Shown here piece by piece: positions 52,356-61,188 of a stretch of DNA of 64,000 nucleotides; position 1 is the first letter of the stretch, and every line of letters begins with the position of its first letter. Location: positions 10,584-74,583 of the forward strand of contig JAPLSO010000015.1 in NCBI GenBank assembly GCA_026398595.1, in the 5' to 3' direction. The DNA is from Spirochaetota bacterium. GTDB lineage: Bacteria; Spirochaetota; Spirochaetia; Treponematales; Rectinemataceae. Under the pieces are notes generated by a model that was not told where the DNA came from, did not search any database, and saw only the letters and a program-made list of their open reading frames with translations. A program made the translations under genes and the position numbers.

Positions 52356-52828
52356 GGTCTGCCAGCCTTGGCCGCCGATTCGATACCGTCTTGGCAGTAA
52401 TCCGCCGCCGGGCAATCCTCGCAGTCCGAACCCGGGCAGTTGAGGAATGGGGCTGTCTCTTTCACTCTTTCCGCCCTTGCCGAGAGCTCTTCGAGCCTGT
52501 GCCGCGCCTCCTCCATCGCATTTCTCTCCTGATCCATCATCTCATCGTATTTCCTCACGAGAAGGGCCTTACAGAGCCCGCCTGAAGGGTCGCGTTCAGC
52601 GAGGTCGAAAAATTCCTTGATCTCCATCAGGCTCAGGCCGAGAGCCTTTAGGTTTTTAATCCGCTTTAGCGAAGAGAGGTTCCTGGCGGGATAGCGGCGG
52701 TGGATGCCCTCGTTCCGGTCGCTCGACTTGAGAAGGCCCAGCTCCTCGTAGTAGCGTACGGTTCGCGCCGTGAGGCCGAACATCGAGGCGAGGTCGCCGA
52801 TCCTGTAGCCGCCCTGTGGTTTCTTCAT
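52352..52828 (-). CDS. MerR-family regulator with a C-terminal four-cysteine cluster
   Basis: A 158-residue regulator. The winged-helix DNA-binding domain (YRIGDLASMFGLTARTVRYYEELGLL, given here in parts: RIGDLASMFGLTARTVRYY at 9-27) is followed by a dimerising helix near 85-120. Near the C-terminus Cys131, Cys136, Cys139 and Cys145 form C-x4-C-x2-C-x5-C, which could bind a metal or an Fe-S cluster and recalls, but does not equal, the SoxR pattern. The start at 52828 lies only about 12 bases after its -10, with no ribosome site, so translation may be nearly leaderless. It is divergent from the nucleoside importer and upstream of xylB-like and pduL. Confidence 0.85.
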   Translation of the reverse strand: MKKPQGGYRIGDLASMFGLTARTVRYYEELGLLKSSDRNEGIHRRYPARNLSSLKRIKNLKALGLSLMEIKEFFDLAERDPSGGLCKALLVRKYDEMMDQERNAMEEARHRLEELSARAERVKETAPFLNCPGSDCEDCPAADYCQDGIESAAKAGRP

Positions 52829-52840
52829 ACAACGAATACT

Positions 52841-52869
52841 ATCATATCCCGCTTGCAAAACTTTGAAAA
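52841..52869 (-). promoter_or_regulatory. merR promoter
   Basis: On the minus strand TTTTCA (52864-52869), 17 bases, TATGAT (52841-52846). It overlaps the divergent promoter of the importer, so the regulator could control both. Confidence 0.55.
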
Positions 52870-52883
52870 TACGTTTATATAAA
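52853..52883 (+). promoter_or_regulatory. Importer promoter with 19-bp spacer
   Basis: TTGCAA (52853-52858), 19 bases, TATAAA (52878-52883). Long 19-20 base spacers are characteristic of promoters activated by MerR-type proteins, and a MerR gene is adjacent and divergent. AAAC (52858-52861) and GTTT (52873-52876) form a short dyad within the spacer. Confidence 0.5.
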
Positions 52884-52938
52884 TCTTACGTAAATTTTCA
52901 TCGACGTCATATTTCCATTTCGTCCGTCTTGGAGAAAG

Positions 52939-53949
52939 ATGATGCTACGAAAACCCGCCTTGTTGTTCTGTCTCGCCGCGATCGCGATTTTCCCCGTCCT
53001 CGCTAGCCCACCCCGGATCGGGGTTTTCATACCCGGGGTACGCGAGGGGAGCCCGACCTACGACGACCTCGCCAAGGGCGCCGAACGCTTTGTATCCGAG
53101 ATCCCCGGCGCCAGTCTTAAGGTCTTCGAGGCCGGTTTCGACCAGGCCGAATGGCAGGAGAAGCTCACCAGCTTCGTCGCCACGGGATCCTTCGACATCG
53201 TGATCACCTCGAACCCCTCCCTCCCTGACCTCATCGACAAGATAAGCCCCCTCTTCCCCAGGCAGAACTTCATCTGTCTGGATGGCATGAAGGCAGGAAA
53301 TCCCAGGCTCTACACCGTACTCTACAACCAGACCGAGCAGGGCTACCTGACGGGTTACCTCGCCGGCCTCATATCCACGAGCGCCCTGCATGGAGCCAAC
53401 CCCGCCAAAAAAGCCGGAATGATCATCGGCCAGCACTACCCCGTCATGGACCAACTGATCGTTGCCGGATTCGAGCAAGGGATCAAGGCAGTCGACCCCG
53501 GTTTCCTCCTTGACCTGCGTGTCCTCGGAAACTGGTTCGACGCGACCAAGGCGGCCGAACTCGCCAAGAGTATGTTTTCAGGCGGGGTCGACGTCATTCT
53601 GCCGATCTGCGGCTCGGCGAGCCAGGGCGTCATCAAGGCGGCCCAGGAGGAAGGGAAATACCTCCTCTTCATCGACAGCGAGGAGTACGGCAGGGCTCCC
53701 GCCTCCATACTCGGCTGTACGGCCCTTCGACAGGAGAAGCTTGCCTATGGCAAGCTCAAGGAGGCCTTCGAAGGGAGGCTCAAGTACGGTTCTGCCGATG
53801 TCGTCGGCGTCAAGGAAGGCTGCATCGAGTTCCTGGACAAGAGCCCCTCCTATCTGAAAGGAGTGCCCGAGGCCGCGAGGGCCAAAATGGATGCCCTTAT
53901 CACCAGGCTCAAGAGCGGCGCCTTGAGTTTCCCCATCCCCAAGCTGTGA
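52939..53949 (+). CDS. BmpA/PnrA-type substrate-binding protein of a nucleoside ABC importer
   Basis: A 336-residue periplasmic binding protein of the BMP family. Residues 1-23 form a cleavable signal peptide (PALLFCLAAIAIFPVLAS) without a lipobox cysteine, so it is probably not a lipoprotein, unlike TmpC and BmpA. The core shows RIGVFIPGVREGSPTYDDLAKG, FDIVITSNPSLPDLI, NQTEQGYLTGYLAG near 132-145 and DVILPICGSASQGVIKAA near 213-230. BMP proteins such as PnrA bind purine or pyrimidine nucleosides. Two ATG codons (52939, 52942) follow GGAGAAAG. It is first in a four-gene importer operon. Confidence 0.9.
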   Translation: MMLRKPALLFCLAAIAIFPVLASPPRIGVFIPGVREGSPTYDDLAKGAERFVSEIPGASLKVFEAGFDQAEWQEKLTSFVATGSFDIVITSNPSLPDLIDKISPLFPRQNFICLDGMKAGNPRLYTVLYNQTEQGYLTGYLAGLISTSALHGANPAKKAGMIIGQHYPVMDQLIVAGFEQGIKAVDPGFLLDLRVLGNWFDATKAAELAKSMFSGGVDVILPICGSASQGVIKAAQEEGKYLLFIDSEEYGRAPASILGCTALRQEKLAYGKLKEAFEGRLKYGSADVVGVKEGCIEFLDKSPSYLKGVPEAARAKMDALITRLKSGALSFPIPKL

Positions 53950-54012
53950 TTGAAACTCCGGAATTCCGAAGGCAACACTCAATTCCGCGGCCCCATCCGG
54001 AAAGGTGAGTAC

Positions 54013-55560
54013 GTGAAGCACGTCGTGATGCTCGACATCTACAAGGCATACTCCGAAAGCGGAACGCAAGCCAACTGCGGCGCCTGCCTCGAACTCAAGG
54101 CGGGAACGATACACGCCATCGTTGGGGAGAACGGCGCGGGAAAGACCACCCTCATGAAGATCCTCGCTGGCCTTGAGCGTCCCGATTCGGGCAGAATACT
54201 CGTGGACGACATCGAGGTCGAATTCGGAAGTCCAGCCGACGCGGCAAGGCTGGGGATCGGGATGGTCCACCAGCATTTCATGATCATACCTGGATTCACC
54301 GCGGCAGAGAACGTCGTGTTCGGCGCCGAACCCCGGCGAGCTAATTTCTTCCTCGACGGAGCCGCGGCGATCGCTCGGGCGAGGGAGGAAGCCCTGCGCT
54401 ACGGCTTCTCCGTCGACCCGGCCAAACAGGCATCGGAGCTGTCGGTGGGCGAGCGCCAGCAGGTGGAGATCCTCCGCCTCCTCCACAGGGACGGGAGCAT
54501 CCTCATCCTCGACGAACCGACCTCGGTGCTGACCGAACAGGAGACAAAGGTCTTCTTCGGCATCCTGAGGTCCCTTGCCGCCAGAGGTAAAATCATCGTC
54601 CTCGTCAGCCACAAGATCCGAGAGGTCCTTAAGATATCCGATAAGATAACGGTGATGAGGAGGGGGAAGACCCTGGGTGAATTTCCCTCGATGAAGATGA
54701 CCGAGACGAAGCTCTCGGCCCTTGTCATGGGGAGAAAGCCCGTTTCACGGCGCGAACCTGTCCGGCCCTGGCCGCCTGAGGTACCTGTCCTGGTCTTCGA
54801 TTCCGTCGTCGCGGCCGGAAAGCATCGCGGCCCGCCTAAACTGGACCATTTGAGCTTTTCGGCGTTTCCTGGGAGGATTCTCGGACTCTGCGCCCTTGCG
54901 GGCAATGGACTCGCCGAAGTGGAAGAGATGCTCGCCGGGAAGCTGCGGCCATCGAAGGGAAGGATCGGTTTCAAGGGTGGAGCCTATCCGCGGCTCCGAA
55001 AAGCTCCCTGGCTCGAGGGAGGCATAGGCTATGTTCCTTCGGACAGGGTGGGAAGGGGTTCCTGTCCTGGCGTGACCATCTGGGAGAACTTCGCCGCCCT
55101 GGACAGAAAGGGCTTCTTCCCCATGGGTATGGTGGACGGGAAGAGAGCGAAGAAGGTGGCAGCGTCGGCCATCGCCGGCTACTCCATCCAGGCCGCCCCT
55201 GACAGCACCGTCGGTGAACTATCGGGCGGGAATATCCAGAGGATGATCCTAGCGAGGGAACTCTCCGATCCGCCGCCCGAACTCCTTGTCCTCTGCGAGC
55301 CTTCCTGGGGCCTCGACCTCACCGCTACCGACCATCTCTACGGCCGAATCGAGGCCCTCAAGGCAAAGGGCTCTACCATACTTCTCATCTCCTCCAACCT
55401 CGACGAGATCCTCGGCTTGACCGACGAGATCATCGTCCTCCACGAAGGGAAGACGCAGGGTCGTCTCGCCAATTCCCCCGATCTATCGAGGGAGAGTCTC
55501 GGCGCGCTGATGTTGGGACTCGAGTCCCGAGAGACAGCGCCTATAGCGGCGGGAACCTGA
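54013..55560 (+). CDS. Two-domain ABC transporter ATPase of the nucleoside importer
   Basis: About 515 residues from a GTG at 54013 that follows AAAGGTGA; a TTG at 53950 would add 21 residues. The first ABC domain is complete: GENGAGKT at 38-45, LSVGERQQVEI near 154-164, and ILILDEPT just after. The second domain lacks a normal Walker A (LAGNGLAEVEE in its place) but keeps LSGGNIQRMILARE and a Walker-B-like LVLCEPSWGLD. That asymmetry is usual in this sugar/nucleoside ATPase family, where only the first site hydrolyses efficiently. It lies between the BMP protein and the two permeases. Confidence 0.93.
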   Translation: MKHVVMLDIYKAYSESGTQANCGACLELKAGTIHAIVGENGAGKTTLMKILAGLERPDSGRILVDDIEVEFGSPADAARLGIGMVHQHFMIIPGFTAAENVVFGAEPRRANFFLDGAAAIARAREEALRYGFSVDPAKQASELSVGERQQVEILRLLHRDGSILILDEPTSVLTEQETKVFFGILRSLAARGKIIVLVSHKIREVLKISDKITVMRRGKTLGEFPSMKMTETKLSALVMGRKPVSRREPVRPWPPEVPVLVFDSVVAAGKHRGPPKLDHLSFSAFPGRILGLCALAGNGLAEVEEMLAGKLRPSKGRIGFKGGAYPRLRKAPWLEGGIGYVPSDRVGRGSCPGVTIWENFAALDRKGFFPMGMVDGKRAKKVAASAIAGYSIQAAPDSTVGELSGGNIQRMILARELSDPPPELLVLCEPSWGLDLTATDHLYGRIEALKAKGSTILLISSNLDEILGLTDEIIVLHEGKTQGRLANSPDLSRESLGALMLGLESRETAPIAAGT

Positions 55561-55561
55561 T

Positions 55562-56596
55562 ATGAAAACCGGAAAGCCTAGGCTTCAGCTCAAGATCCTC
55601 CTCTTCACTCTCATCAGCGCGGCCACCGCCGCATGCGTTCTGCTTTTAGCCTTCGCGCCCGATTTCGCCGCCGCGTTGGGACAATTCTTCGTCGCGCCCT
55701 TTTCCAACGGTTATTACTTCGGCAACATTCTCGCCGGCATGGCTCCACTCATCGTGGCCGGACTAGGGGTCGCCGTCGCTTTTTCTTCCCGAAACTTCAA
55801 CCTCGGCGGCGAAGGCCAGATCTATGCGGGAGGTCTCGCCGCCGCCCTGGCGGCTCTCGTGATCCAGGGAAGTCCGTTCTGGGTCAGCCTCCTCGCCTTC
55901 GCCGCGGCGGCCGTGACAGGGGGCATCCTTGGCGGCTTCTCCGGTTTCTTGAAGCGCCGCCTGGGCATAGACGAGCTGATATCCTCGTTCCTGATATCGG
56001 CGATTACCGTCCTCGCCGTGGACTACCTCATCTCAGGCCCCTTCAGGGACGGCTCGAGCAATTTCCAGACGACGGCGCCGATCGGGGCTTCCCTCGCCTT
56101 TGCCAAGCTGCTGCCCCCCTCGTCCTTAAGCGCTGGCATCTTCATCGCCCTGGCGGCGGCCGCGATAGGCAAGCTGGTATTCGACAAGACCCGTTTCGGC
56201 TTCGAGTTGAAGCTCTGCGGGACAAGCAGGGAGTTCGCCCGCTACGCCGGCATAGACGGCGGCTTTTACACGACGGCGCCGCTTGCCCTTTCGGGAGCCC
56301 TCCATGGCATAGCCGGAGCTCTCCTCGTCTTCGGCTCCTATGGGGCGGCAATCAAGGGATTCTCCTCGGGAACGGGATGGAACGCCATCGCCGTCGCCCT
56401 CATCGCCCGCAACGATCCGGCAGCTCTTCTTCCTGCAGCCTTTTTCTACTCCTACCTCGAGACCGGGGCGCAGAGCGTCCAGCTAGGTTCCGATATAAGC
56501 TCAGAGATGATCGCCGTCGTGCAGGCAGTCATCCTCCTCTTCGTAACGGCGCGATCCCTGCCATTTACGACTCGTAAAAAGGCGGCCAAGCAATGA
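55562..56596 (+). CDS. Nucleoside ABC importer permease, first subunit
   Basis: A 344-residue membrane permease of the BPD_transp_2 (RbsC/NupP-like) type with about ten hydrophobic segments. SSRNFNLGGEGQIYAGGLAA near 75-94 is the conserved loop that contacts the ATPase family, and GTSREFARYAGIDGGFY near 219-235 is the coupling helix region. It starts one base after the ATPase stop and overlaps the next permease by four bases (ATGA). The basic C-terminus (TTRKKAAKQ) is cytoplasmic. Confidence 0.92.
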   Translation: MKTGKPRLQLKILLFTLISAATAACVLLLAFAPDFAAALGQFFVAPFSNGYYFGNILAGMAPLIVAGLGVAVAFSSRNFNLGGEGQIYAGGLAAALAALVIQGSPFWVSLLAFAAAAVTGGILGGFSGFLKRRLGIDELISSFLISAITVLAVDYLISGPFRDGSSNFQTTAPIGASLAFAKLLPPSSLSAGIFIALAAAAIGKLVFDKTRFGFELKLCGTSREFARYAGIDGGFYTTAPLALSGALHGIAGALLVFGSYGAAIKGFSSGTGWNAIAVALIARNDPAALLPAAFFYSYLETGAQSVQLGSDISSEMIAVVQAVILLFVTARSLPFTTRKKAAKQ

Positions 56597-57507
56597 GCGG
56601 ACAGGGAACAGCCGTCCTCATTGCGGCGAACGCCGTCTCGGCGATGACTCCCCTCCTTCTCGCCGCCCTGGGAGGGCTGTTCACGGAACTTTCCGGAACT
56701 CTCAACATCGCCCTCGAGGGCTTGATGCTTATCGGTGCCTTTTTCGGCGCGGCATCGGCATCAGCCTCGGGCAGCGTCCTACTGGGCATGGCGGGAGGCA
56801 GCCTCGCGGGGGCCTTACTTGCCTGGGCCTATGGTTCAGCGACGATCAACCTGGACGCCAACCCCTTCATCACGGGACTCGCGACGAATATCTTCGCCTC
56901 GGGCTCTTCCGTTCTCCTCTCGAAGCGGCTCTTCGGCAGCAAGAGCGTTGTCACCTTCGTCATCCCCGCGATACAAAAACCTTTCGCACGCGCCCTGGGC
57001 GGAATTCCAGTCCTGGGGCCGATCCTCTTCTCCCAGTCCTGGATCGTCTATGCCTCCTGGCTGGCGGCCTTCACCGCCTGGGTGCTCATTTCGCGGACAG
57101 TCTTCGGCGCCCGGATCCGAGCGACGGGAGCCAACAGCGAGGCGGTGTCGGCCTCGGGCTTTTCACCAGATCGGTACCGCCTCGCCGCCATCGTCATTTC
57201 CGGAGTATTATCTGGGGCGGCGGGCGCAAGCCTTTCCCTTCCGCTCTCTGCCTATGTCCCGAACATGAGCGCAGGTCGTGGCTGGATAGCCCTCGTCGCC
57301 GTCTACCTCGGCTTCAGGAAACCCTGGGGCATAGCCCTTGCCTGCTTTACCTTCGCCCTGGCCGAAAGCTATTCAAACTACGCCCAGGGCTTTCGCGGAC
57401 TGCCTTCGGAATTCATTCTCGTCATCCCCTACGCCGCCAGCCTCCTGGCTCTCGCCGTCGGGACTATCGCACGGCGCGCCGGGGTTAAACGCGGCGGGAA
57501 TCTGTAA
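56593..57507 (+). CDS. Nucleoside ABC importer permease, second subunit
   Basis: A 304-residue permease paired with the preceding one. LFTELSGTLNIALEGLMLIGAFFGA near 28-52 (the family's first conserved loop, seen in parts) and GARIRATGANSEAVSASGFSP near 173-193 (coupling helix) place it as the second subunit. It has about eight to nine hydrophobic segments and a short basic end (RRAGVKRGGNL). It is the last gene of the importer operon; no clear terminator follows before the convergent HAD gene. Confidence 0.92.
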   Translation: MSGQGTAVLIAANAVSAMTPLLLAALGGLFTELSGTLNIALEGLMLIGAFFGAASASASGSVLLGMAGGSLAGALLAWAYGSATINLDANPFITGLATNIFASGSSVLLSKRLFGSKSVVTFVIPAIQKPFARALGGIPVLGPILFSQSWIVYASWLAAFTAWVLISRTVFGARIRATGANSEAVSASGFSPDRYRLAAIVISGVLSGAAGASLSLPLSAYVPNMSAGRGWIALVAVYLGFRKPWGIALACFTFALAESYSNYAQGFRGLPSEFILVIPYAASLLALAVGTIARRAGVKRGGNL

Positions 57508-57534
57508 TAGGGAATCCAGGAATCAGGATAGAAT

Positions 57535-58161
57535 TCAGAGAAGAAAGTTCAGTTCGGCGAGGCTTTCGATGCGTTCGAAGCCCTTGTCCAGAAAACGTCT
57601 GCCCTCGTCCTTGAGAATCGATCTCCCGCCCAGGGCCTGATAACCCAGGATGTACTTGGGAAGATCATCGACAAAGACCGTGGATTCCACCTTGAAGCCC
57701 GCGGCCTCGATGGCGCGGAGGAAGGACTTGGGGTGGGGCTTGCCCACGAGGCCGTTGAAGCGAATGTCGTAGATCGCCTGAAATCTGTCCTCGACCCCCA
57801 GTGCGGCGAGTACCCGCTGGGCGTGTTCGAAGGGCGAGTTGGTGAGGACGATCTTGGGATAGGGCAGGGAATCGAGGATAGCCTTGAGTTCGGGATCGGG
57901 GCCGAGGAGCTCGGCCTCCTCCTCGGGGTGTATATAGGAGAAGTAGGCTTCGGAATCGTCGAATCCCTTTTCGAAGATCAGCCATTCGAGGGTAGTGCCG
58001 TAATACCTGACGCCTTCCCTGCGCACCCGGTTTGCTTTGTCCGGAGGCAGATCCAGAATGGCGCCCACGAACTCGTTGATAGCCCTGAGGACTCGCGTCT
58101 CCATCCCTGACTTCTCGGAATAGAGGGTGTTGTCGAGGTCGAACATGAGGGCTTCGGTCAT
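57535..58161 (-). CDS. HAD-family hydrolase, probable pyrimidine 5'-nucleotidase
   Basis: A 208-residue HAD phosphatase. Motif I is FDLDNTLYSEKSGM with Asp8 and Asp10; motif II is IVLTNSP near 103-109; the motif III lysine is in VGKPHPKSF near 138-146; motif IV is VFVDDLPKY near 162-170. The cap is the small helical type seen in SDT1/Phm8-like pyrimidine 5'-nucleotidases, which release nucleosides from UMP or CMP. The location between a nucleoside importer and a pyrimidine-nucleoside phosphorylase gene supports that role; other phosphate esters are possible. It converges on the importer operon. Confidence 0.85.
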   Translation of the reverse strand: MTEALMFDLDNTLYSEKSGMETRVLRAINEFVGAILDLPPDKANRVRREGVRYYGTTLEWLIFEKGFDDSEAYFSYIHPEEEAELLGPDPELKAILDSLPYPKIVLTNSPFEHAQRVLAALGVEDRFQAIYDIRFNGLVGKPHPKSFLRAIEAAGFKVESTVFVDDLPKYILGYQALGGRSILKDEGRRFLDKGFERIESLAELNFLL

Positions 58162-58269
58162 CGCTCCAGTAGTAGCATAGGAGGAAGGATTCCATCAATC
58201 AGAGGGTCTTGCTTGCGGTAGCCCCGGACCTGCTTTTAGACTATATTCTTCAGTACAGGGGAACAGAGC

Positions 58270-58992
58270 ATGATTCCAATAGGTGACGAAAACTCAGGCA
58301 GAAGGGGTTCGGCCAGCGTGACCTGGATCCTCATAGCCTTGAATATACTCGTCTTTATATTCTTCCAGCGCTTTGGGTTCGATGGGAACAGGACCCTCGC
58401 CCTGTCCCTCATTCCCTCGGAACTGACGGCCGGAAAGGGAATCCTCAAGCTGCTGACGAGCCAGTTTGCCCATGCGAGCATCGGCCACCTGGCCGGCAAC
58501 ATGCTCTTCCTGGGCATCTTCGGCGACAACGTCGAATGCAGGGTGGGACACGGGCGCTACCTTGCACTCTACCTCATCTCGGGGATCATCGGCCTTTTGG
58601 CCCACGTCGGCATGGCACTAGCCCTAGGCGGAGCCGCGGCGAAAGTGCCCCTTGTGGGCGCGTCGGCCGCGATTTCAGGAATACTAGCTGCCTACCTCGT
58701 CCTTTTCCCGGGGAACAGGGTTGTCGTCCTGCTCTTCAACTTCATCCCCACGGCCCTCTCGGCATGGATCGTCATAGGCTTCTGGTTCGCCCTCCAGATT
58801 GTAGGCGGCTTGAGTGGCCCCGGATCCAGCATCGCCTATATAGCCCATATCGGTGGTTTTATTTCCTCCTGGCTTTGGTCCAGGAACTACAAGCGAAAGG
58901 AACTCGAGCGCGTTGAAAAAGAGAAAAATGATCGCCTGCAGAGGGGAGAATCGGGCGGCGTGCGCTGGTGGATTGCCAACGACGACCGCTGA
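58270..58992 (+). CDS. Rhomboid-family intramembrane serine protease
   Basis: A 240-residue rhomboid with six predicted membrane helices between residues 18 and 200. The active-site pair is Ser132 in VPLVGASAAISGILAAY and His193 in IAHIGGF; the residue after the serine is Ala where most have Gly. The second-helix motif FAHASIGHLAGNMLFLGIFG (His73, Asn77) is normal. The C-terminal 40 residues are charged and cytoplasmic. It starts with AGGGGAAC seven bases before the ATG and lies seven bases before recO. Confidence 0.92.
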   Translation: MIPIGDENSGRRGSASVTWILIALNILVFIFFQRFGFDGNRTLALSLIPSELTAGKGILKLLTSQFAHASIGHLAGNMLFLGIFGDNVECRVGHGRYLALYLISGIIGLLAHVGMALALGGAAAKVPLVGASAAISGILAAYLVLFPGNRVVVLLFNFIPTALSAWIVIGFWFALQIVGGLSGPGSSIAYIAHIGGFISSWLWSRNYKRKELERVEKEKNDRLQRGESGGVRWWIANDDR

Positions 58993-58998
58993 GTACCC

Positions 58999-59742
58999 AT
59001 GGCAGAAAGGAACACAAGCTTCGACGCTCTGGTTCTAAGGACCAAGGAAAGCCCTTCGGGCGATAGGATCGCCACCTTTCTTGGCGCCGAGGAGGGTATT
59101 GTCGACACCTTTATTTTCGGAGGCGCGAAGAGCTCCCTGCGTTCCTCGGCCTCGCCTTTCGTGCACGCGCGAGTCTTCATTTACACCGATCCCGTCAAGC
59201 AATACAGAAAGCTGAGCGATATGAGCATACTGGAGTCATTTCCCGGGCTCCGAGATTCCTACGAGCGGCTGATGGCTGCCTCGGCTATTTCGGAACTACT
59301 GATCCGAACCTCGGGCTGCGGCGGGGAATACGGCCCCGTCTTCGACCTCGCCCTGCGAAGCCTCAGGCTTCTCGATAAAGCCAACTCGTCCCAGACCGAG
59401 TTTCTTCTCCTCGCCTTCCTCTGGAAAATTCTGGACATCATGGGTCTTAAGCCTGACCTTAAGCTTTGCTCGGCCTGCGGTCGCCCTTTAGGTGGGGAAC
59501 AGGGAGCCGGCCTCAGGTACTCCGAATTCCAGGGGGGCTTCCTCTGCCCCCGCTGCTCGGGTGAAACCCGGGAACTCGAGGCGGGCGCTGCCTTCTTCCT
59601 CCGTTCCTTTTCCGAAGAACCGATGGAAGCCATACCGGCCCTGGCAGCCAAGGCTCCCCCGCCCCCTTCCTTGAGTTCCTTTTTACGAAGTCTCGCGCAG
59701 CAGGCAGCCGAAGGCAGCCTCAACTGCCTCTTCAGCCCTTGA
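58999..59742 (+). CDS. recO: DNA repair protein RecO
   Basis: A 247-residue RecO. An N-terminal OB fold (FDALVLRTKESPSGDRIATFLG, in parts, near 9-30; IVDTFIFGGAKSS) is followed by a helical domain and a C4 zinc finger: CSACG near 154-158 and CPRCSG near 180-185. RecO loads RecA on SSB-coated DNA with RecR. The final 50 residues include a Pro-rich loop (AKAPPPPSLSSF). It is seven bases after the rhomboid gene. A separate promoter and 138-base gap separate it from the phosphorylase. Confidence 0.9.
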   Translation: MAERNTSFDALVLRTKESPSGDRIATFLGAEEGIVDTFIFGGAKSSLRSSASPFVHARVFIYTDPVKQYRKLSDMSILESFPGLRDSYERLMAASAISELLIRTSGCGGEYGPVFDLALRSLRLLDKANSSQTEFLLLAFLWKILDIMGLKPDLKLCSACGRPLGGEQGAGLRYSEFQGGFLCPRCSGETRELEAGAAFFLRSFSEEPMEAIPALAAKAPPPPSLSSFLRSLAQQAAEGSLNCLFSP

Positions 59743-59782
59743 GGAAAGCCTTTCTCGGTCCCATCGACGAGCAGCGGCGGTA

Positions 59783-59811
59783 TTCATCGAAGCGCTTTCT
59801 TGAAGTATACT
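59783..59811 (+). promoter_or_regulatory. Promoter of the pyrimidine-nucleoside phosphorylase gene
   Basis: TTCATC (59783-59788), 17 bases, TATACT (59806-59811). The ATG at 59881 is 69 bases downstream, preceded by AAAGGGAAAG. Confidence 0.6.
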
Positions 59812-59880
59812 GAGGTTTCAAGTCCGTATTTCAAGCGGAGGCTCAGGCGGCCTGACAACGGCAGCCCAAAGGGAAAGAAC

Positions 59881-61188
59881 ATGAGAACAGTCGATGTCAT
59901 CATGCGCAAACGCTCGGGTCTCTCCCTCTCCGACGAGGAACTGGGTTTCATGATACAGGGTTACGTCGACGGCTCAATACCCGATTACCAGATCTCTGCC
60001 CTCCTGATGGCCATCTACTTCAAGGGCATGTCGGCCAGGGAGACTGCATCACTCACCCGGCTCATGCTCGATTCAGGCGAGGTGATGGACCTTTCGGGCA
60101 TACCCGGCCCCTTCGTCGATAAGCATTCCACGGGAGGCGTCGGCGACAAGATCTCCCTTCCCCTCGCCCCGCTCGTCGCGGCCTGCGGCGCCAGAGTCCC
60201 CATGATGTCGGGCAGAGCGCTTGGCCACACGGGGGGAACCCTCGACAAGCTGGAGTCTATCCCCGGCTACCGCACAGGCCTCGATCTCGCCGCCTTCAGA
60301 GCCGGCCTTCAGGCTGAAGGCTTCGCCATGACAGGGCAGACAGCGAAGGTCGTCCCCGCGGACAAGAAGCTCTACGCGCTGAGGGACGTCACGGCCACGG
60401 TTGAATCCATACCCCTTATAACGGCATCCATACTCTCCAAGAAAGTGGCGGAAGGAGCGGATTCCCTCGTCTTTGACGTCAAATCGGGCCCAGGCGCCTT
60501 TATGAAGACACGTACAGATGCCAGAGCCCTCGCCGAAAGTCTCGTGAATACAGGCGCGGCCATGGGTAAGCGGATCGTCGCCGTGATCACGGACATGTCG
60601 AACCCCTTGGGCCTCAAGGTGGGCAACTTCTTCGAGATCGAGGAGACCCTCGATTGTCTTGAGGGAAAGGGGCCTAAGGACGTCATGGACCTTGTCTTCC
60701 GGCTCGGTGCCTGGATGCTCGTCTGTTCCGGCATAGTCGCCGACCTCGCGACCGGGGAAAAGCGCTGCGCCGAAGCCCTCGCCTCAGGTCGTGCGCTCGA
60801 GCTTTTCCTGGCCAATGTACGGCGACAGGGCGGCGACGTCGAAAAGATGCTTGAACTGAGGGGAAAATACCGTTCCCGGTATTCGGCCGAACTGAAGGCG
60901 CCCGCTTCCGGCTGGATCGCCAAGGTGGATGCCTGGAAGATAGGCCTCGCCGGCGTCGATCTCGGCGTGGGCAGGAACCGGACCGAGGACGCCGTCAGCC
61001 CCGACGTGGGTTTCATCTTCGATCGAATCAAGAGCGACCGCGTCCAGGCGGGCGACAAGGTGGCGACGCTCTTCGGGGCCACTGAATCCGGCCTCGCCTC
61101 GGCCTTGGTCCTCGCCACCCAATCCCTTGAAATCGCCGTTGATGAGCCGGCTCCGAGCCAGCTCATCCTCGAGGAGCTGGCCTCCTGA
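59881..61188 (+). CDS. Pyrimidine-nucleoside (thymidine) phosphorylase
   Basis: A 435-residue enzyme that splits pyrimidine nucleosides with phosphate, giving the base and (deoxy)ribose 1-phosphate. It matches Pyn/DeoA along its whole length: MRTVDVIMRKRSGLSLSDEE, DKHSTGGVGDKISLPLAPLV near 82-101, MSGRALGHTGGTLDKLESIPG near 112-132 (in parts) and PADKKLYALRDVTATVESIP near 160-179, which is the signature. The start at 59881 gives the normal N-terminus; a longer frame from 59800 overlaps the promoter. Its stop overlaps the recJ-like start by one base. Together with the importer and UPRTase it completes a salvage route. Confidence 0.94.
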   Translation: MRTVDVIMRKRSGLSLSDEELGFMIQGYVDGSIPDYQISALLMAIYFKGMSARETASLTRLMLDSGEVMDLSGIPGPFVDKHSTGGVGDKISLPLAPLVAACGARVPMMSGRALGHTGGTLDKLESIPGYRTGLDLAAFRAGLQAEGFAMTGQTAKVVPADKKLYALRDVTATVESIPLITASILSKKVAEGADSLVFDVKSGPGAFMKTRTDARALAESLVNTGAAMGKRIVAVITDMSNPLGLKVGNFFEIEETLDCLEGKGPKDVMDLVFRLGAWMLVCSGIVADLATGEKRCAEALASGRALELFLANVRRQGGDVEKMLELRGKYRSRYSAELKAPASGWIAKVDAWKIGLAGVDLGVGRNRTEDAVSPDVGFIFDRIKSDRVQAGDKVATLFGATESGLASALVLATQSLEIAVDEPAPSQLILEELAS

